Source: Rariloculus sp965263005
GTDB lineage: Bacteria; Pseudomonadota; Gammaproteobacteria; Steroidobacterales; Rariloculaceae
Direction: 5' to 3'
NCBI RefSeq assembly: GCF_965263005.1
Contig: NZ_OZ253579.1
Location: 682,001-746,000, forward strand
DNA length: 64,000 bases
A program made the position numbers and the translations under genes. Positions 6,650-15,813 of this stretch are shown one piece after another (positions within the stretch are counted from its first letter, which is position 1; every line of letters starts with the position of its first letter). Under the pieces are notes generated by a model. That model worked only from the letters and a program-made list of their open reading frames with translations. It was not told the DNA's origin and searched no databases.

Positions 6650-8032
6650 TCAGCCGCCGCCGAGTTCGGCGACCGAAAACGGCTCTGTCAAGAGGCTCTC
6701 GAAGAGCTGCCACATCCGGTCCGGGTCACTGCCGGATTCCCGTTCGATGTAAGCGCCAACCAGGTCCCGACCCAGGCTGTAGTTGATCACGTATGTCCTG
6801 TAGGTATCGATAAAGTCCAAGGACTGTTCAGCCTCTTCGGCCGAGATAAGTTGGATGCGCTGCAGCCAATCGACCGTTTCCGCTCGCGTTTTTCGGCCAT
6901 CCAGGTAATCCCGCGCCGCATCGATACGCGCGTAACCGAGCCCCTCGCGCAATCGCAGATACCGGTAGTAGCGTTCGGCCTGACCTGCATCCAGGCCGGC
7001 CAGCGGAAAGAGAACTTCCACTTCGTAATCAATGCGCTGCTGCCCGGGAAACGTCAGCTCGATCCCATAGTTGGCGCTGCCTTCGCTGAGCAGTGCCGTC
7101 GGGCTGTACAATGCGTAGACCGAAAATTCGATCCAGCCCCTGCCCAAGTAGAGTTCCCGTTCCACCAACGAGCCGAACGTGTGGTGTCCCGGATACCCCT
7201 CATGGCAGCCCAGATCGATCGCCCGATCAATGTACCTGGGCAAATCCGTATTGATCTGGATCAAGCTGAAGGCATTGCCCTGAAACCAGTTGTAGCCGCT
7301 CCAGGGCTTGTCGGTGACATACTCCAAGGTGAAATCTTCGCTGGGCGGCAAGTCGATGTATTCGGCGGTTCGCCGCCGGCACTCTGCGATTGCGGCATCG
7401 AAGACCTCGGTCAGCCGATCCGGCGGAATGACGAACTGCTGACGGTAGGCGACCGCGCGCTCACCCAAATCCCCTTCATCGGGGAGGATAGAATCGAGTT
7501 CTTCCAACATCGATTCGTAGTGAGCGTCATCGTAATCCGGCGCCACGCCCCCGAAAACCAGTCGTGTTTCCTCGTCGAACGGCAGGTCGGCGCCGGAGAC
7601 GACTCTTATGCGCGCGGAAAGCGAAATCAGCAGGTTCTGCAGTGCCGTGATTCGGAGCGCCTCGAGACGGTCTTGTGCGCGATCGAGATCGCGCAGATCA
7701 CCGAGCAATTCCTCCGCGCCCGTGCGAACGTCATCCAGCGTGGGAAATCGCCCGGGGGCTGCTTCGGCCAATTCCGGGGAGCCGATATAGGCATCGACGT
7801 ATCCCGGGTCGTGCTCATCCATGGCCAGAACCAGGTGTACATAGTCCTCGGCAATGCGGTTCAGGGTACCTGCCGCGAGAGGTTCGACCGCTTGCTCGGC
7901 CGTGTCCCCTACCTGCTCCGTCGCAGGCACGTCCTGCGTTGGACGCGGCGGTTCTTCCGGGCCGCACCCCGTCAGTACCACAAGGATGCCGAGACCAATA
8001 AAGATCGTCGACAAAGAACGATTTCTTGCCAT
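6650..8032 (-). CDS. DUF885-family lipoprotein, putative metallopeptidase
   Basis: A 460-residue protein with a lipoprotein signal (hydrophobic 9-20, lipobox LTGC with Cys23), so it is probably anchored in the outer membrane facing the periplasm. Residues about 55-440 match DUF885. The hallmark CHEGYPGHH (His277, His283/284) and a downstream Glu in LLSEGSANYG suggest a zinc peptidase-like active site, as proposed for this family. It is shorter than the usual 550-600 residues of DUF885 proteins, so an N-terminal portion may be reduced. It is a single transcription unit. The substrate is unknown. Confidence 0.85.
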   Translation of the reverse strand: MARNRSLSTIFIGLGILVVLTGCGPEEPPRPTQDVPATEQVGDTAEQAVEPLAAGTLNRIAEDYVHLVLAMDEHDPGYVDAYIGSPELAEAAPGRFPTLDDVRTGAEELLGDLRDLDRAQDRLEALRITALQNLLISLSARIRVVSGADLPFDEETRLVFGGVAPDYDDAHYESMLEELDSILPDEGDLGERAVAYRQQFVIPPDRLTEVFDAAIAECRRRTAEYIDLPPSEDFTLEYVTDKPWSGYNWFQGNAFSLIQINTDLPRYIDRAIDLGCHEGYPGHHTFGSLVERELYLGRGWIEFSVYALYSPTALLSEGSANYGIELTFPGQQRIDYEVEVLFPLAGLDAGQAERYYRYLRLREGLGYARIDAARDYLDGRKTRAETVDWLQRIQLISAEEAEQSLDFIDTYRTYVINYSLGRDLVGAYIERESGSDPDRMWQLFESLLTEPFSVAELGGG

Positions 8033-8055
8033 GCGCTATCCCCCTGCCAACTTTA

Positions 8056-8145
8056 TCATCCGCGTTCGCTTGGCCGCCGGCCTTCGATTCCCAACAGCCG
8101 AGCCGCGTTGCCGCCGACGATGGCTTCCTTGTCGGCGACGATACC
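8056..8145 (-). pseudogene. C-terminal stub of an amidohydrolase-2 family gene
   Basis: On the minus strand the frame ending at the TGA at 8056 reads IVADKEAIVGGNAARLLGIE, the usual last helix of TIM-barrel metal-dependent hydrolases (amidohydrolase 2 family). An in-frame TAG lies at 8146-8148, directly before the match. Nothing of the catalytic barrel remains nearby. A small relic of a deleted gene next to the VapBC module. Confidence 0.6.
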
Positions 8146-8295
8146 CTACAAGAACCGGAGTAGTCTCAGACAAACGCGGCTTCCGCGGGCCAAGCGTAGT
8201 TCGCGAGGACCGCTCCGACTCTACCAGCGATTTGCGCTGAAACCGGTCAATGCATAAGGTAGACGCACACTTGATCGTCTACCTCGGTGACTGCC

Positions 8296-8553
8296 ATGGG
8301 ACTCAATATCAAGAACGACGAAACCTGCCAGCTTGCTGGCGAGCTTGCCCGCCTGACCGGCGAGACCATGACAGGCGCAATCACGATCGCACTGCGCGAA
8401 CGTCTCGAAAAAGAGCGTCGTGTCCGCGGGGCCGAGAAACGGCTTCAGGAAATGCGGGCGATTGCCGACCGCTGTGCCCGTTTGCTTGGGCCGGGGCCGT
8501 CCGCCGTCGAACATGGCGATGTGCTATATGACGAGCGAGGCTTGCCGCGTTGA
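8296..8553 (+). CDS. vapB: VapB-type antitoxin (PSK/Rv0623-like)
   Basis: An 85-residue protein whose N-terminus, MGLNIKNDETCQLAGELARL followed by a TGETMTGAI turn, is the standard start of PSK-family VapB antitoxins: a DNA-binding ribbon-helix-helix-like part, then a charged toxin-binding tail. The ATG at 8296 is preferred to a GTG three codons upstream because family members start there. The stop overlaps the vapC start (TTGA), so antitoxin and toxin are coupled. VapB would neutralise VapC and repress the operon. Confidence 0.9.
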   Translation: MGLNIKNDETCQLAGELARLTGETMTGAITIALRERLEKERRVRGAEKRLQEMRAIADRCARLLGPGPSAVEHGDVLYDERGLPR

Positions 8554-8954
8554 TCGTCGATAGCTCGGCTTTGCTTGCAATACTCTATAGAGAGCCGGAC
8601 GCGGCGCGATTCGAGCAGGCGATCGCGACGACCCCCAAGTGCCGGATGTCGGTGGCGAGCGCGCTGGAGGCATCCATCGTTGTCGAAGGTCGCGGCGGAG
8701 TGGCAGCGGCCGATGAACTCGATGCGTTCCTCGAGACCGCCGGCATGGAGTTGGCGCCAGTCACTGCGGAACATTTCGTCGTGGCCCGGCGCGCGTGGCG
8801 ACGTTTCGGTAAGGGCAAGCATCCGGCGGCGCTCAATTTCGGCGACTGCTTCGCCTACGCCCTTGCCGAAGCGACGGGCGAACCGCTGCTGTTCAAGGGC
8901 GACGACTTCGCCCGTACGGACATCGTGTCGGCACTCGTGGGCCGACGCCCGTAA
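8550..8954 (+). CDS. vapC: VapC toxin, PIN-domain ribonuclease
   Basis: A 134-residue PIN domain. Its acidic residues are in place: Asp4 in MIVDSSALLAIL, a Glu in SALEASIV, and the Asp pair in NFGDCFAYALA and FKGDDFARTDI. Family members are Mg-dependent RNases that cut tRNA or rRNA when the antitoxin is lost. It starts at TTG overlapping the vapB stop, so its translation depends on vapB. The module looks intact. Confidence 0.92.
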   Translation: MIVDSSALLAILYREPDAARFEQAIATTPKCRMSVASALEASIVVEGRGGVAAADELDAFLETAGMELAPVTAEHFVVARRAWRRFGKGKHPAALNFGDCFAYALAEATGEPLLFKGDDFARTDIVSALVGRRP

Positions 8955-9037
8955 CCTCGTTTGTGGTCACGGCCGGCTCCGGATTTACATTGGTACACCA
9001 CGGAATTTTCCTGATGCGTCGCCGCGAGATACCGCCG

Positions 9038-10714
9038 CTATAGCGCCTCGCTATCGCCAAAGACGACCTCGCCCCCGACGACCGTCAACACGGACCGAAG
9101 CTGCTTGATATCGTCGTTCGGCACGGCGTCCGGATCGAAGTAGTCGGCGCTCAGCACCACGAGATCGGCGTACTTGCCGGGCTCGATCGTTCCGAGGTCT
9201 TCTTCTTCGTTGAGGAACCAGCCGTTCGCGGCCGTGTAGAGGCTGAGCGCCTCGTCGCGCTCAAGGGTCTGTCCTTCGTTGATGAGTTCGCCGCGTGCGT
9301 TGATGCCCGTGACGACATAGTAAAGCCCGATCCACGGGTTCATCGGTGAGATCTGCATGCCGTCGGAGCTCATGCCGAGCGGAATGCCGCTGTCGGCGAG
9401 CATGCGAAACGGCGGACCGTTGGCTCGCGCATTGCCGCTGATGTACCGCCAGCCGCCGAGCGCGCTGACGCCGCCGCCGAGCGCGGCGAGCTTGTCCGCA
9501 TACTCGCGCGTGATGAAGGGCGCGTGCGCGAGCACCCAGCGCAGCTCGGCGATGCCTGGTGCCGGGAGCGACTCGTGAATGCTCTGCCAGCTATCGATGA
9601 TGACGGGGAAGTCGGCGGGCGTGAGCGAGTGGTTCTCATTTCGCCAGCCGGCTTCGGCGACACGCCGAGTGCCGTTGAGCCACTCCTCGCTCGCCTGGCC
9701 GATGATCGGACTCGTGCCGGCTGTAAACTCGCCGATCCCGACGACGCGCAGCATGGCGCCGCCAAAATCAGGAAACGCATTCAGGAGCCGCGCCTGAAGC
9801 TCGGGCGTCGCGGGATCGGCTTCCATGTGCAGGAAGTTGAGCCGGATACGGTTGATCAGCGCGCCTTCGGCGTGCAGTGTAAGCAGTGCATCGTAAGCGC
9901 GGTAGCGGTCGAAGTGAGCGGCGCCGTCGGCCGGCGTGCCCGTGGCCGGGAAGCCGCCCTCGTCGAGATGCGTGGTGATGCCGAGGCTTGCCGCGTACCG
10001 CATCGCGGCAAGCGTGCCGCGCTTCTGGTCGTCGAGCGTCTGTAGCTGCCTGAGCTCGTACAGCGCCCGCGTCGCCGGGTTCGGTGTCTGGCCACCCGCG
10101 ATCGACCCGGCATCCGCGCCGTCCGCGCCGACCTCGATGCCATGGCTCTCGAAGAACGCTTTGCCGAGCGTGTTCGTGACCGACGGGCCTGCGAACGACT
10201 GCTGAATGTAGACGGGGTGATCGGGCGCGACGGCATCGAGCTCGGCGAGTGTCGGGAAACGCGGTTCGCCGGGCGCCGGCACGAACTGATTGATGTTGAA
10301 GCCGCCGATCGACGTGATCCACTCGCCGGCCGGAAGCTCGGCCGCGCCAGCGCCAATCAGCGCCTGCACGTCCTCGATCGAGGCCGCGGACTCGATCCGC
10401 GTATCGTGCCCGGGACGAAGCCCGAGCAGGACGATGTGGTTGTGGTTGTCGATGAGCCCGGGAACGGCGGTGCGTCCGTTCAGCTCGATGACCCTGGTGC
10501 AGGCCGTGGCGCCGAGCCGGCCGCTGCCGGCTGCGGCGAACCGGTCGCCGATGATGTGCACGGACTCAACGACAGCGTCGTCGGCATCCATCGTGTGAAT
10601 GACGCCGCCGGTCAACAGCACGTCGTTGATGGCAGGGCAGTCGGATTGTGCGTGTGCCGTGCCCGCCGCGGCGGCGAGCAGTGCCAGGATCGAGAGCATG
10701 GAGGCTTTCGGCAT
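9038..10714 (-). CDS. Exported amidohydrolase (YtcJ-like, amidohydrolase 3 family)
   Basis: A 558-residue protein with a Sec signal peptide ending in GTAHAQ, so periplasmic. The mature part matches YtcJ-type amidohydrolases: DVLLTGGVIHTMD (first strand), IDNHNHIVLLG (metal-binding HxH), a distal SSDGMQISPMNPW motif, and a closing EPGKYADLVVLS strand. The ATG at 10714 has GAGGGA upstream and puts the signal peptide directly at the start. It is divergent from the PQQ propeller gene with 160 bases between starts. Substrate unknown; family members hydrolyse amide or cyclic amide bonds. Confidence 0.88.
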   Translation of the reverse strand: MPKASMLSILALLAAAAGTAHAQSDCPAINDVLLTGGVIHTMDADDAVVESVHIIGDRFAAAGSGRLGATACTRVIELNGRTAVPGLIDNHNHIVLLGLRPGHDTRIESAASIEDVQALIGAGAAELPAGEWITSIGGFNINQFVPAPGEPRFPTLAELDAVAPDHPVYIQQSFAGPSVTNTLGKAFFESHGIEVGADGADAGSIAGGQTPNPATRALYELRQLQTLDDQKRGTLAAMRYAASLGITTHLDEGGFPATGTPADGAAHFDRYRAYDALLTLHAEGALINRIRLNFLHMEADPATPELQARLLNAFPDFGGAMLRVVGIGEFTAGTSPIIGQASEEWLNGTRRVAEAGWRNENHSLTPADFPVIIDSWQSIHESLPAPGIAELRWVLAHAPFITREYADKLAALGGGVSALGGWRYISGNARANGPPFRMLADSGIPLGMSSDGMQISPMNPWIGLYYVVTGINARGELINEGQTLERDEALSLYTAANGWFLNEEEDLGTIEPGKYADLVVLSADYFDPDAVPNDDIKQLRSVLTVVGGEVVFGDSEAL

Positions 10715-10874
10715 GGGATGTCCCTCGTTTTCTTGCCTTTGATATTTTTCCGCGTCCGATGATAGTCGGTATCCGTTCCGAATGGGCCGAATCGCGCGCC
10801 GCGGGATTGACCACTTCGGCGCGGCCATCGAGTAGAATCGACGGGAAAACAATACGAAGCGAAGGGGAGAAACC

Positions 10875-12638
10875 ATGCGCCCAATCACGAGACTGGTCAT
10901 CGTCGCGCTGGGAGCGGCCTCGGCGTCGGCGTTCGGTCAGGTCAGCGAATTCGAGCCTGTCACCGACGATATGCTGCTGAACCCCGATCCAGCGGATTGG
11001 CTCATGATCAGCCGGACCTACGATGTCCAGCGGTTCAGCCCGCTCGATGAAATCAACCGCGGCAATGTCGCCGGACTCGGGCTCGCCTGGGTGCGAAACC
11101 TGCCGGCCGGTGCGCTTGAGGCGACGCCAATCGTGCACGACGGCGTCATGTATCTGATCGAGCCTGGCGCCGGCGTCATCGCCGTCGACGCAACGAACGG
11201 CGACAGTATCTGGTCCTATTCGCACGAAATACCCAACAGCGCGATCGGTTTTGTCGGCCCGGCCGAGTCGCAGCGCCCGAAAAGCATCGCGATCTACGAG
11301 GATCTGATTTTCTATCCTGCGCCGGATGGCCTCATTGTCGCGCTCGACGCCGCCACGGGCGAGGTCCGCTGGCAAACCGAGGTCTTCGACGTGACGACGA
11401 ATACGCGCCACACGGGCGGTGTGCTCGTGGCGGACGGCAAGGTAATCACGAATCGCGCCTGCATCCAGCGTGCGGGCTGCTTCATTTCGGCGCACGATGC
11501 GCTCACGGGCGAAGAGGTCTGGAAGTTCTATCTGACCGCGGCGCCCGGGACGCGCGACGGTGATAGCTGGGGCGACGTGCCGGTCGATGAGCGCGTCGCG
11601 AGCTCCTGGGGCTTGCCGGGCTCGTACGATCCCGTACGCAAGATCACTTACTGGGGCACGGCCAACCCTACGCCTTACACCCGGCTCACGCGGCACGGAA
11701 GTGTCGACGCGGTGCCGATGACCGCGCCTGCGGATCTCTACAGCAACTCGACCGTCGCGCTCGACGTGGAGACGGGTGAGCTCGTCTGGTATTACCAGCA
11801 CAACCCCGGCGACGACTGGGACCTCGATCATCTGCACGAGAGAACGATCGTCTCCACGGTTTTCGAGCCGGACCCCGATGCCGTGAAGTGGATCAATCCC
11901 GGAGTCGAGCGCGGCGAAGTACGCGAAGCCGTCGTTTCGGTCGGCGAGGGCGGCGGCATCTGGATGCTCGATCGCGCCACGGGCCAGTTCCTCTGGGCCA
12001 TGCCGTTTCCCTACGACGTCCCCGAGTTCCACATCGCCGACATCAATGTCGAGACGGGCCGCACGGTGATCAACACCGAGAGAATGTTCACGGAGGACGG
12101 CCAGCGGCAGCTCGTGTGCTATCACAATACCCGCAGCTATTGGTCCACGGCTTACGATCCGACTCGCAACGCGCTCTACGTCCCTTACCACGATGCCTGC
12201 CTCGATATGACGTCGAACGTGTCGATCCCGGCTGGCTTCGGGCCGAGAAACGGGATACTTCGCCCGGGCACGGATCCCGAGGACTACTCGTCCATGGCCA
12301 AGATCGATCTCTCGACCGGCAGGATGGAACGCATCCATACGCAGGCCGCGCCTGGCAACGGCTCAGCGCTCGTGACGGCCGGCGATCTGCTGTTCTGGGG
12401 TGACATGGCGCGGCGGTTCCGGGCGTTTGACCCTGACGACGGCGAGGTGCTCTGGGAGGCCGTGCTCGGCGGCACCATCCAGACGAGCACGATCACTTAT
12501 GCCGTCGACGGCCGGCAGTACGTCGCCGTCCTTACCGGTAACGGCACGTCGGGTACGGCAACGCCGGCGAGAATCAGCGGTATCGAGGTCGTGCAGGAAC
12601 ACAACGCGATCTATGCGTTCGCGTTGCCTCGCAGATGA
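10875..12638 (+). CDS. Exported PQQ-binding-like beta-propeller protein (quinoprotein alcohol dehydrogenase family)
   Basis: A 587-residue protein with a signal peptide (cleavage near ASAFGQ) and repeated propeller W-motifs such as ALDAATGEVRW, ALDVETGELVWYYQ, MLDRATGQFLWA and AFDPDDGEVLWE. It matches PQQ-dependent alcohol dehydrogenases, including the HNPGDDWDLD region that carries the catalytic Asp in the family. It has no C-terminal heme domain and lacks the vicinal Cys-Cys of classical enzymes; cysteines appear only as RACIQRAGC and in RQLVCYHN. It would oxidise an alcohol in the periplasm and need a separate cytochrome. Cofactor binding is inferred. Confidence 0.85.
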   Translation: MRPITRLVIVALGAASASAFGQVSEFEPVTDDMLLNPDPADWLMISRTYDVQRFSPLDEINRGNVAGLGLAWVRNLPAGALEATPIVHDGVMYLIEPGAGVIAVDATNGDSIWSYSHEIPNSAIGFVGPAESQRPKSIAIYEDLIFYPAPDGLIVALDAATGEVRWQTEVFDVTTNTRHTGGVLVADGKVITNRACIQRAGCFISAHDALTGEEVWKFYLTAAPGTRDGDSWGDVPVDERVASSWGLPGSYDPVRKITYWGTANPTPYTRLTRHGSVDAVPMTAPADLYSNSTVALDVETGELVWYYQHNPGDDWDLDHLHERTIVSTVFEPDPDAVKWINPGVERGEVREAVVSVGEGGGIWMLDRATGQFLWAMPFPYDVPEFHIADINVETGRTVINTERMFTEDGQRQLVCYHNTRSYWSTAYDPTRNALYVPYHDACLDMTSNVSIPAGFGPRNGILRPGTDPEDYSSMAKIDLSTGRMERIHTQAAPGNGSALVTAGDLLFWGDMARRFRAFDPDDGEVLWEAVLGGTIQTSTITYAVDGRQYVAVLTGNGTSGTATPARISGIEVVQEHNAIYAFALPRR

Positions 12639-12826
12639 GATGAGCGGGCGGTAGAGCCTGCGGCAATCGCTCAGGGGCGGAGCAGGTGCCAAACTGCGCC
12701 GCGAACAGGAACGCGGCGCGGCCCTGGCGGCACGTGGCAAAAGTCCCGCGTCGCATCGCGACCCCGAGCCCGCACTCAAGCCCGCATCGCCGCAACGATG
12801 GGGAGATGGATCGAAGCCGGGTCGCC

Positions 12827-14476
12827 TCAGTTTGATATCCCGGCAAGGCCTGGCGGCTCGCCGGTCGACAGTCCGCGCTCGGCGAGCAGCGATTCGAGCA
12901 GCGCGACGGTTTCGACGTGCGGCTCGGCGGCCTGGCGCAGGAAGCTTTCGTTGTAGTTGCCCATCGCGAGGTCGAGCGGCGTGCGGCCGTTGCCGTCCCT
13001 CGCCTCAAGGTCGGCGCCGTTCGCGGCGAGGAACCCGACAATCGGATTGAAACCCTTCATCGCGGCGCCGTGCAGCGCGGTGCGGTGCGGTACCGCTTGC
13101 GGGCTCGGTACCTGCCGGCCACGCGTCCGGTAGCTGTGGTCGCCGCGGCGCGGAATCTCCCGAACGCCGCTGGCCGCCGGCTCCGTGACCATGCGCGCGT
13201 CGATGTCGGCGCCGGCGTCGAGCAGCAGTTGAAGCGTCGCGAGCACCCCTTCCTCCGTTCGATTGCGGCCGCGTGTCACGCGCAAACCGAACTCGACGCC
13301 TGCCGCGGCCAGGAACGGCGTGACGCCTTCCTTGCTCGGCAGGTCGACGAGCGCACCGTGCTCGAGGAGGAGTTCGACGAGCGGTGCGTCGCCGGCGCGC
13401 GCCGCCCGGAGCAGCGGCGTCGCACCTTGCGCGAGTATCGTGTCGCCGCCGCGGTCCTGCGGCACGTTGCGGTACGGCGGCCTGCGCTTGAGCCTGATGT
13501 TCGGATCGGCTCCGGCTTCGAGCAGCGTCCTCGCGATATCGAAGGCCGTGTGCTCGTCATCGCTGGGGATGACGACCATCGCGCCGTTGCCCATGACGGG
13601 CAAGGTGTTCGTATCGGCGGCCATGTAGAGCGGCGTGCGTCCGAACAGATCCCACTTGTCGATATCGGCGCCGGCCTCGATCATGTTGGCGGCGAAATCG
13701 TAATGCAGATTCAATAGCGCCATGTTCAACGGCGTGACGCGTTCGGGATCCGCGAGATCGGGATCGGCGCCGGCCGCAAGCAAATGCATGGCGCACTCGA
13801 TGCAGCCTTCGCGCGCCGCGTAAAGCAGCGGCGTGAAGCCGCCCTTGTTCATGTCTTTCGGCCGCGGCTCCGTGATGGTCTTGCGGTCCCACTGGCGAAC
13901 AACACCGCGCGCATCGAGGTCGGCGCCTCGTGACGCAAGGAGCCTGACCATTTCGGCCTGGCTTCGCGCCGCAGCCCATGTCAGCGCGGATTGACCGCCC
14001 CAGGCCTCCTTCGCGTTGATCTCGGCGCCCGCGTCGAGCAGCGCCTCGGCCGCTTCGACGTTGCCGTTGCGCGCAACAACCATGAGCGGCGTCTCGCCTT
14101 CGGGATTCTTGGAATTGGGGTCGGCGCCTGCGCCAAGCAGGGCTTTGATGATCGGTGCAGAGCCGATCACGGCGGCCTCGGCGAGCGCCGATGTGCCGAA
14201 CTCGTTCATGAGCGTCGCGTCGGCGCCCGCATCGACGAGCGCGCGGACGAGATCGACGTCGCCATGATAGGCGGCCCACATCACGGCCGTCGTGCCCGCC
14301 GGACCGCGCGCGTTGGCGTCGCTGCCTTCCAGGAGCAATTGCAGCGCCGTAGCGCCGTCGCCGGCCTCAGCGGCGCCGAGCAGCGTGAGCTCGGCAGCTT
14401 GCGCGAACGAGACGCTGACAAATAGCGCGGTAACGGTCCCGATTGCCGTCATGCGCGGTCCGGGCCCGGTTTTCAT
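12827..14476 (-). CDS. Exported ankyrin-repeat protein (cassette copy 1)
   Basis: A 549-residue protein with a signal peptide ending at about AQAAE and ankyrin repeats through most of its length (units such as GTSALAEAAVIG, GETPLMVVARNG, KGGFTPLLYAARE, GVTPFLAAAG, RTALHGAAMKG). Exported, it probably binds proteins in the periplasm. A GGAGG eight bases upstream of the ATG lies within the end of the DUF1552 gene, and only three bases separate the two genes, so they are co-translated. It is the last gene of a DUF1592-DUF1552-ankyrin unit; a second copy of this trio lies at 45419-50630. Function unknown. Confidence 0.88.
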   Translation of the reverse strand: MKTGPGPRMTAIGTVTALFVSVSFAQAAELTLLGAAEAGDGATALQLLLEGSDANARGPAGTTAVMWAAYHGDVDLVRALVDAGADATLMNEFGTSALAEAAVIGSAPIIKALLGAGADPNSKNPEGETPLMVVARNGNVEAAEALLDAGAEINAKEAWGGQSALTWAAARSQAEMVRLLASRGADLDARGVVRQWDRKTITEPRPKDMNKGGFTPLLYAAREGCIECAMHLLAAGADPDLADPERVTPLNMALLNLHYDFAANMIEAGADIDKWDLFGRTPLYMAADTNTLPVMGNGAMVVIPSDDEHTAFDIARTLLEAGADPNIRLKRRPPYRNVPQDRGGDTILAQGATPLLRAARAGDAPLVELLLEHGALVDLPSKEGVTPFLAAAGVEFGLRVTRGRNRTEEGVLATLQLLLDAGADIDARMVTEPAASGVREIPRRGDHSYRTRGRQVPSPQAVPHRTALHGAAMKGFNPIVGFLAANGADLEARDGNGRTPLDLAMGNYNESFLRQAAEPHVETVALLESLLAERGLSTGEPPGLAGISN

Positions 14477-14479
14477 GGT

Positions 14480-15766
14480 TTAGACCTCCGACAGGAGTCC
14501 GCCGCTGTCGCCGATCGATTCGACGGGGACGCCGGTTCGGTCGAACAGCGTTACCAGCAGATCGGAAAAGCGCGTGTCTTGCGGATAGCTCAGATGCTGG
14601 CCACCCTTGATCCGGCCGTGCGCGCGGCCGAGGATGGCCGCCGGCAGCGGATCGTTGTTGTGCCTGTCGCTGTTTGACATGTTGCTGCCGAACAGGATCG
14701 CCGAGTGATCGAGCACCGTGCCGTCGCCTTCGGGTGTGTTCGAGAGCCGGTCCACAAAGCCCGCGAACTTCTGGGCGTGATAGCGCTGTATCCGGACCAG
14801 CTTCTCCTGCTTGTCGGGATTGTTGCCGTGGTGCGAGAGCGGATGAAACGCTTCCGAGATAGCAAGGTTCGTGTAGGTCCGCATGCTCGCCTCGCGGTCC
14901 AGCGAGACCGTGATGACGCGCGTCAGGTCGGCCTGGAAGGCCAGACCCATGAGATCGAACATCAACTGCATGTGCTCGTCGAGGTCATTCGGAATGCCGA
15001 CCGGCGCCTCGGGAATGTCCAGGTGGCTCATATCCTGCGTGGAGGCCATCTGCACGCGGCGCTCGATCTCGCGGACCGAATCGAGGTAGTCGCCGACGAC
15101 GTCCCGGTCGCCGACGCCGAGGCTCGCCTGCAGCCGGCCGGCTTGCGTCTTGACGCGATCGAGGATACTGCCCGTCTCCGTCAGAATGGCCTTGCGCTCC
15201 TCGTCCGTATCGCCCTGTCCGAAAAGCTTGTAGAAGACGGCGCGCGGATTGCCTTCCTGCGGCAGGGATTGCTTCGGCGTGCGCCACGCGACCTGTGCGC
15301 CGCGCTGCGACGTCGTGAGCTCGAGCGACGGCAGCCGCGTGTCCTGACCGATGTGGCGCACCGCTATCTGGTCGGCCGTGACGCCGGCCTCCGGACCGAT
15401 GACGCCGGCATCCCAGGGCGCGACGCAGGAAAGCCACGTGCGCTCGATGTAGCCATGCGGCTCCGGGCTCTCGGCCGGCTTGTTGCGCAGGCCCGAGACG
15501 ATCGTGAGGTGCTCGCGATACGGGGCGAGCGGCTCGAGGATCGCGGACATCTCGTAATCGGTACCCGCCTGCTTCGGCGACCATTGATCCATGACCGCGC
15601 CGTGCGGGAAGCCGATGAAGGCAAGCCGGGTTGGCGCAGAGCCCGCGGCGGTCTGGGCCCAGGCCGTCGCAGCCGGACTCATCGCATCGAGCAGAGGCAG
15701 CGCGATGGTCGCCCCGGCGCCCTTGAGCACGGTGCGGCGCGACAGATGCTTCTTGGTGATATACAT
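14480..15766 (-). CDS. DUF1552-family Tat-exported protein (cassette copy 1)
   Basis: A 428-residue protein with a twin-arginine signal: SRRTVLKGAGATIALPLLD, then AWAQTAA. The rest matches DUF1552 (sulfatase-like fold, related to DUF1501), with FIGFPHGAVMDQWSP early and LSHHGNN plus ILFGSNMSNSDRHNNDPLP near the end, which carry likely metal-binding His, Asp and Asn residues. DUF1552 and DUF1592 genes are normally neighbours, as here. A periplasmic hydrolase working with the cytochrome-like DUF1592 partner is plausible, but no reaction is known to me. It shares its opening almost word for word with the copy at 45419-46756. Confidence 0.87.
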   Translation of the reverse strand: MYITKKHLSRRTVLKGAGATIALPLLDAMSPAATAWAQTAAGSAPTRLAFIGFPHGAVMDQWSPKQAGTDYEMSAILEPLAPYREHLTIVSGLRNKPAESPEPHGYIERTWLSCVAPWDAGVIGPEAGVTADQIAVRHIGQDTRLPSLELTTSQRGAQVAWRTPKQSLPQEGNPRAVFYKLFGQGDTDEERKAILTETGSILDRVKTQAGRLQASLGVGDRDVVGDYLDSVREIERRVQMASTQDMSHLDIPEAPVGIPNDLDEHMQLMFDLMGLAFQADLTRVITVSLDREASMRTYTNLAISEAFHPLSHHGNNPDKQEKLVRIQRYHAQKFAGFVDRLSNTPEGDGTVLDHSAILFGSNMSNSDRHNNDPLPAAILGRAHGRIKGGQHLSYPQDTRFSDLLVTLFDRTGVPVESIGDSGGLLSEV

Positions 15767-15813
15767 CGATTCTCTCCGCTGGAATTCCCTTTATACCCGA
15801 ACTTGCCCCGATC

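Noticed and set aside
6853..8257. 468-codon plus-strand frame opposite the DUF885 gene
   Set aside because: Antisense of the lipoprotein gene, with no domain and no signal; the minus strand carries lipobox and HEGYPGHH.
10566..12338. 590-codon minus-strand frame opposite the PQQ propeller gene
   Set aside because: High-GC shadow frame: its translation is rich in Arg, Asp and His repeats without domain structure, while the plus strand encodes a clear propeller.
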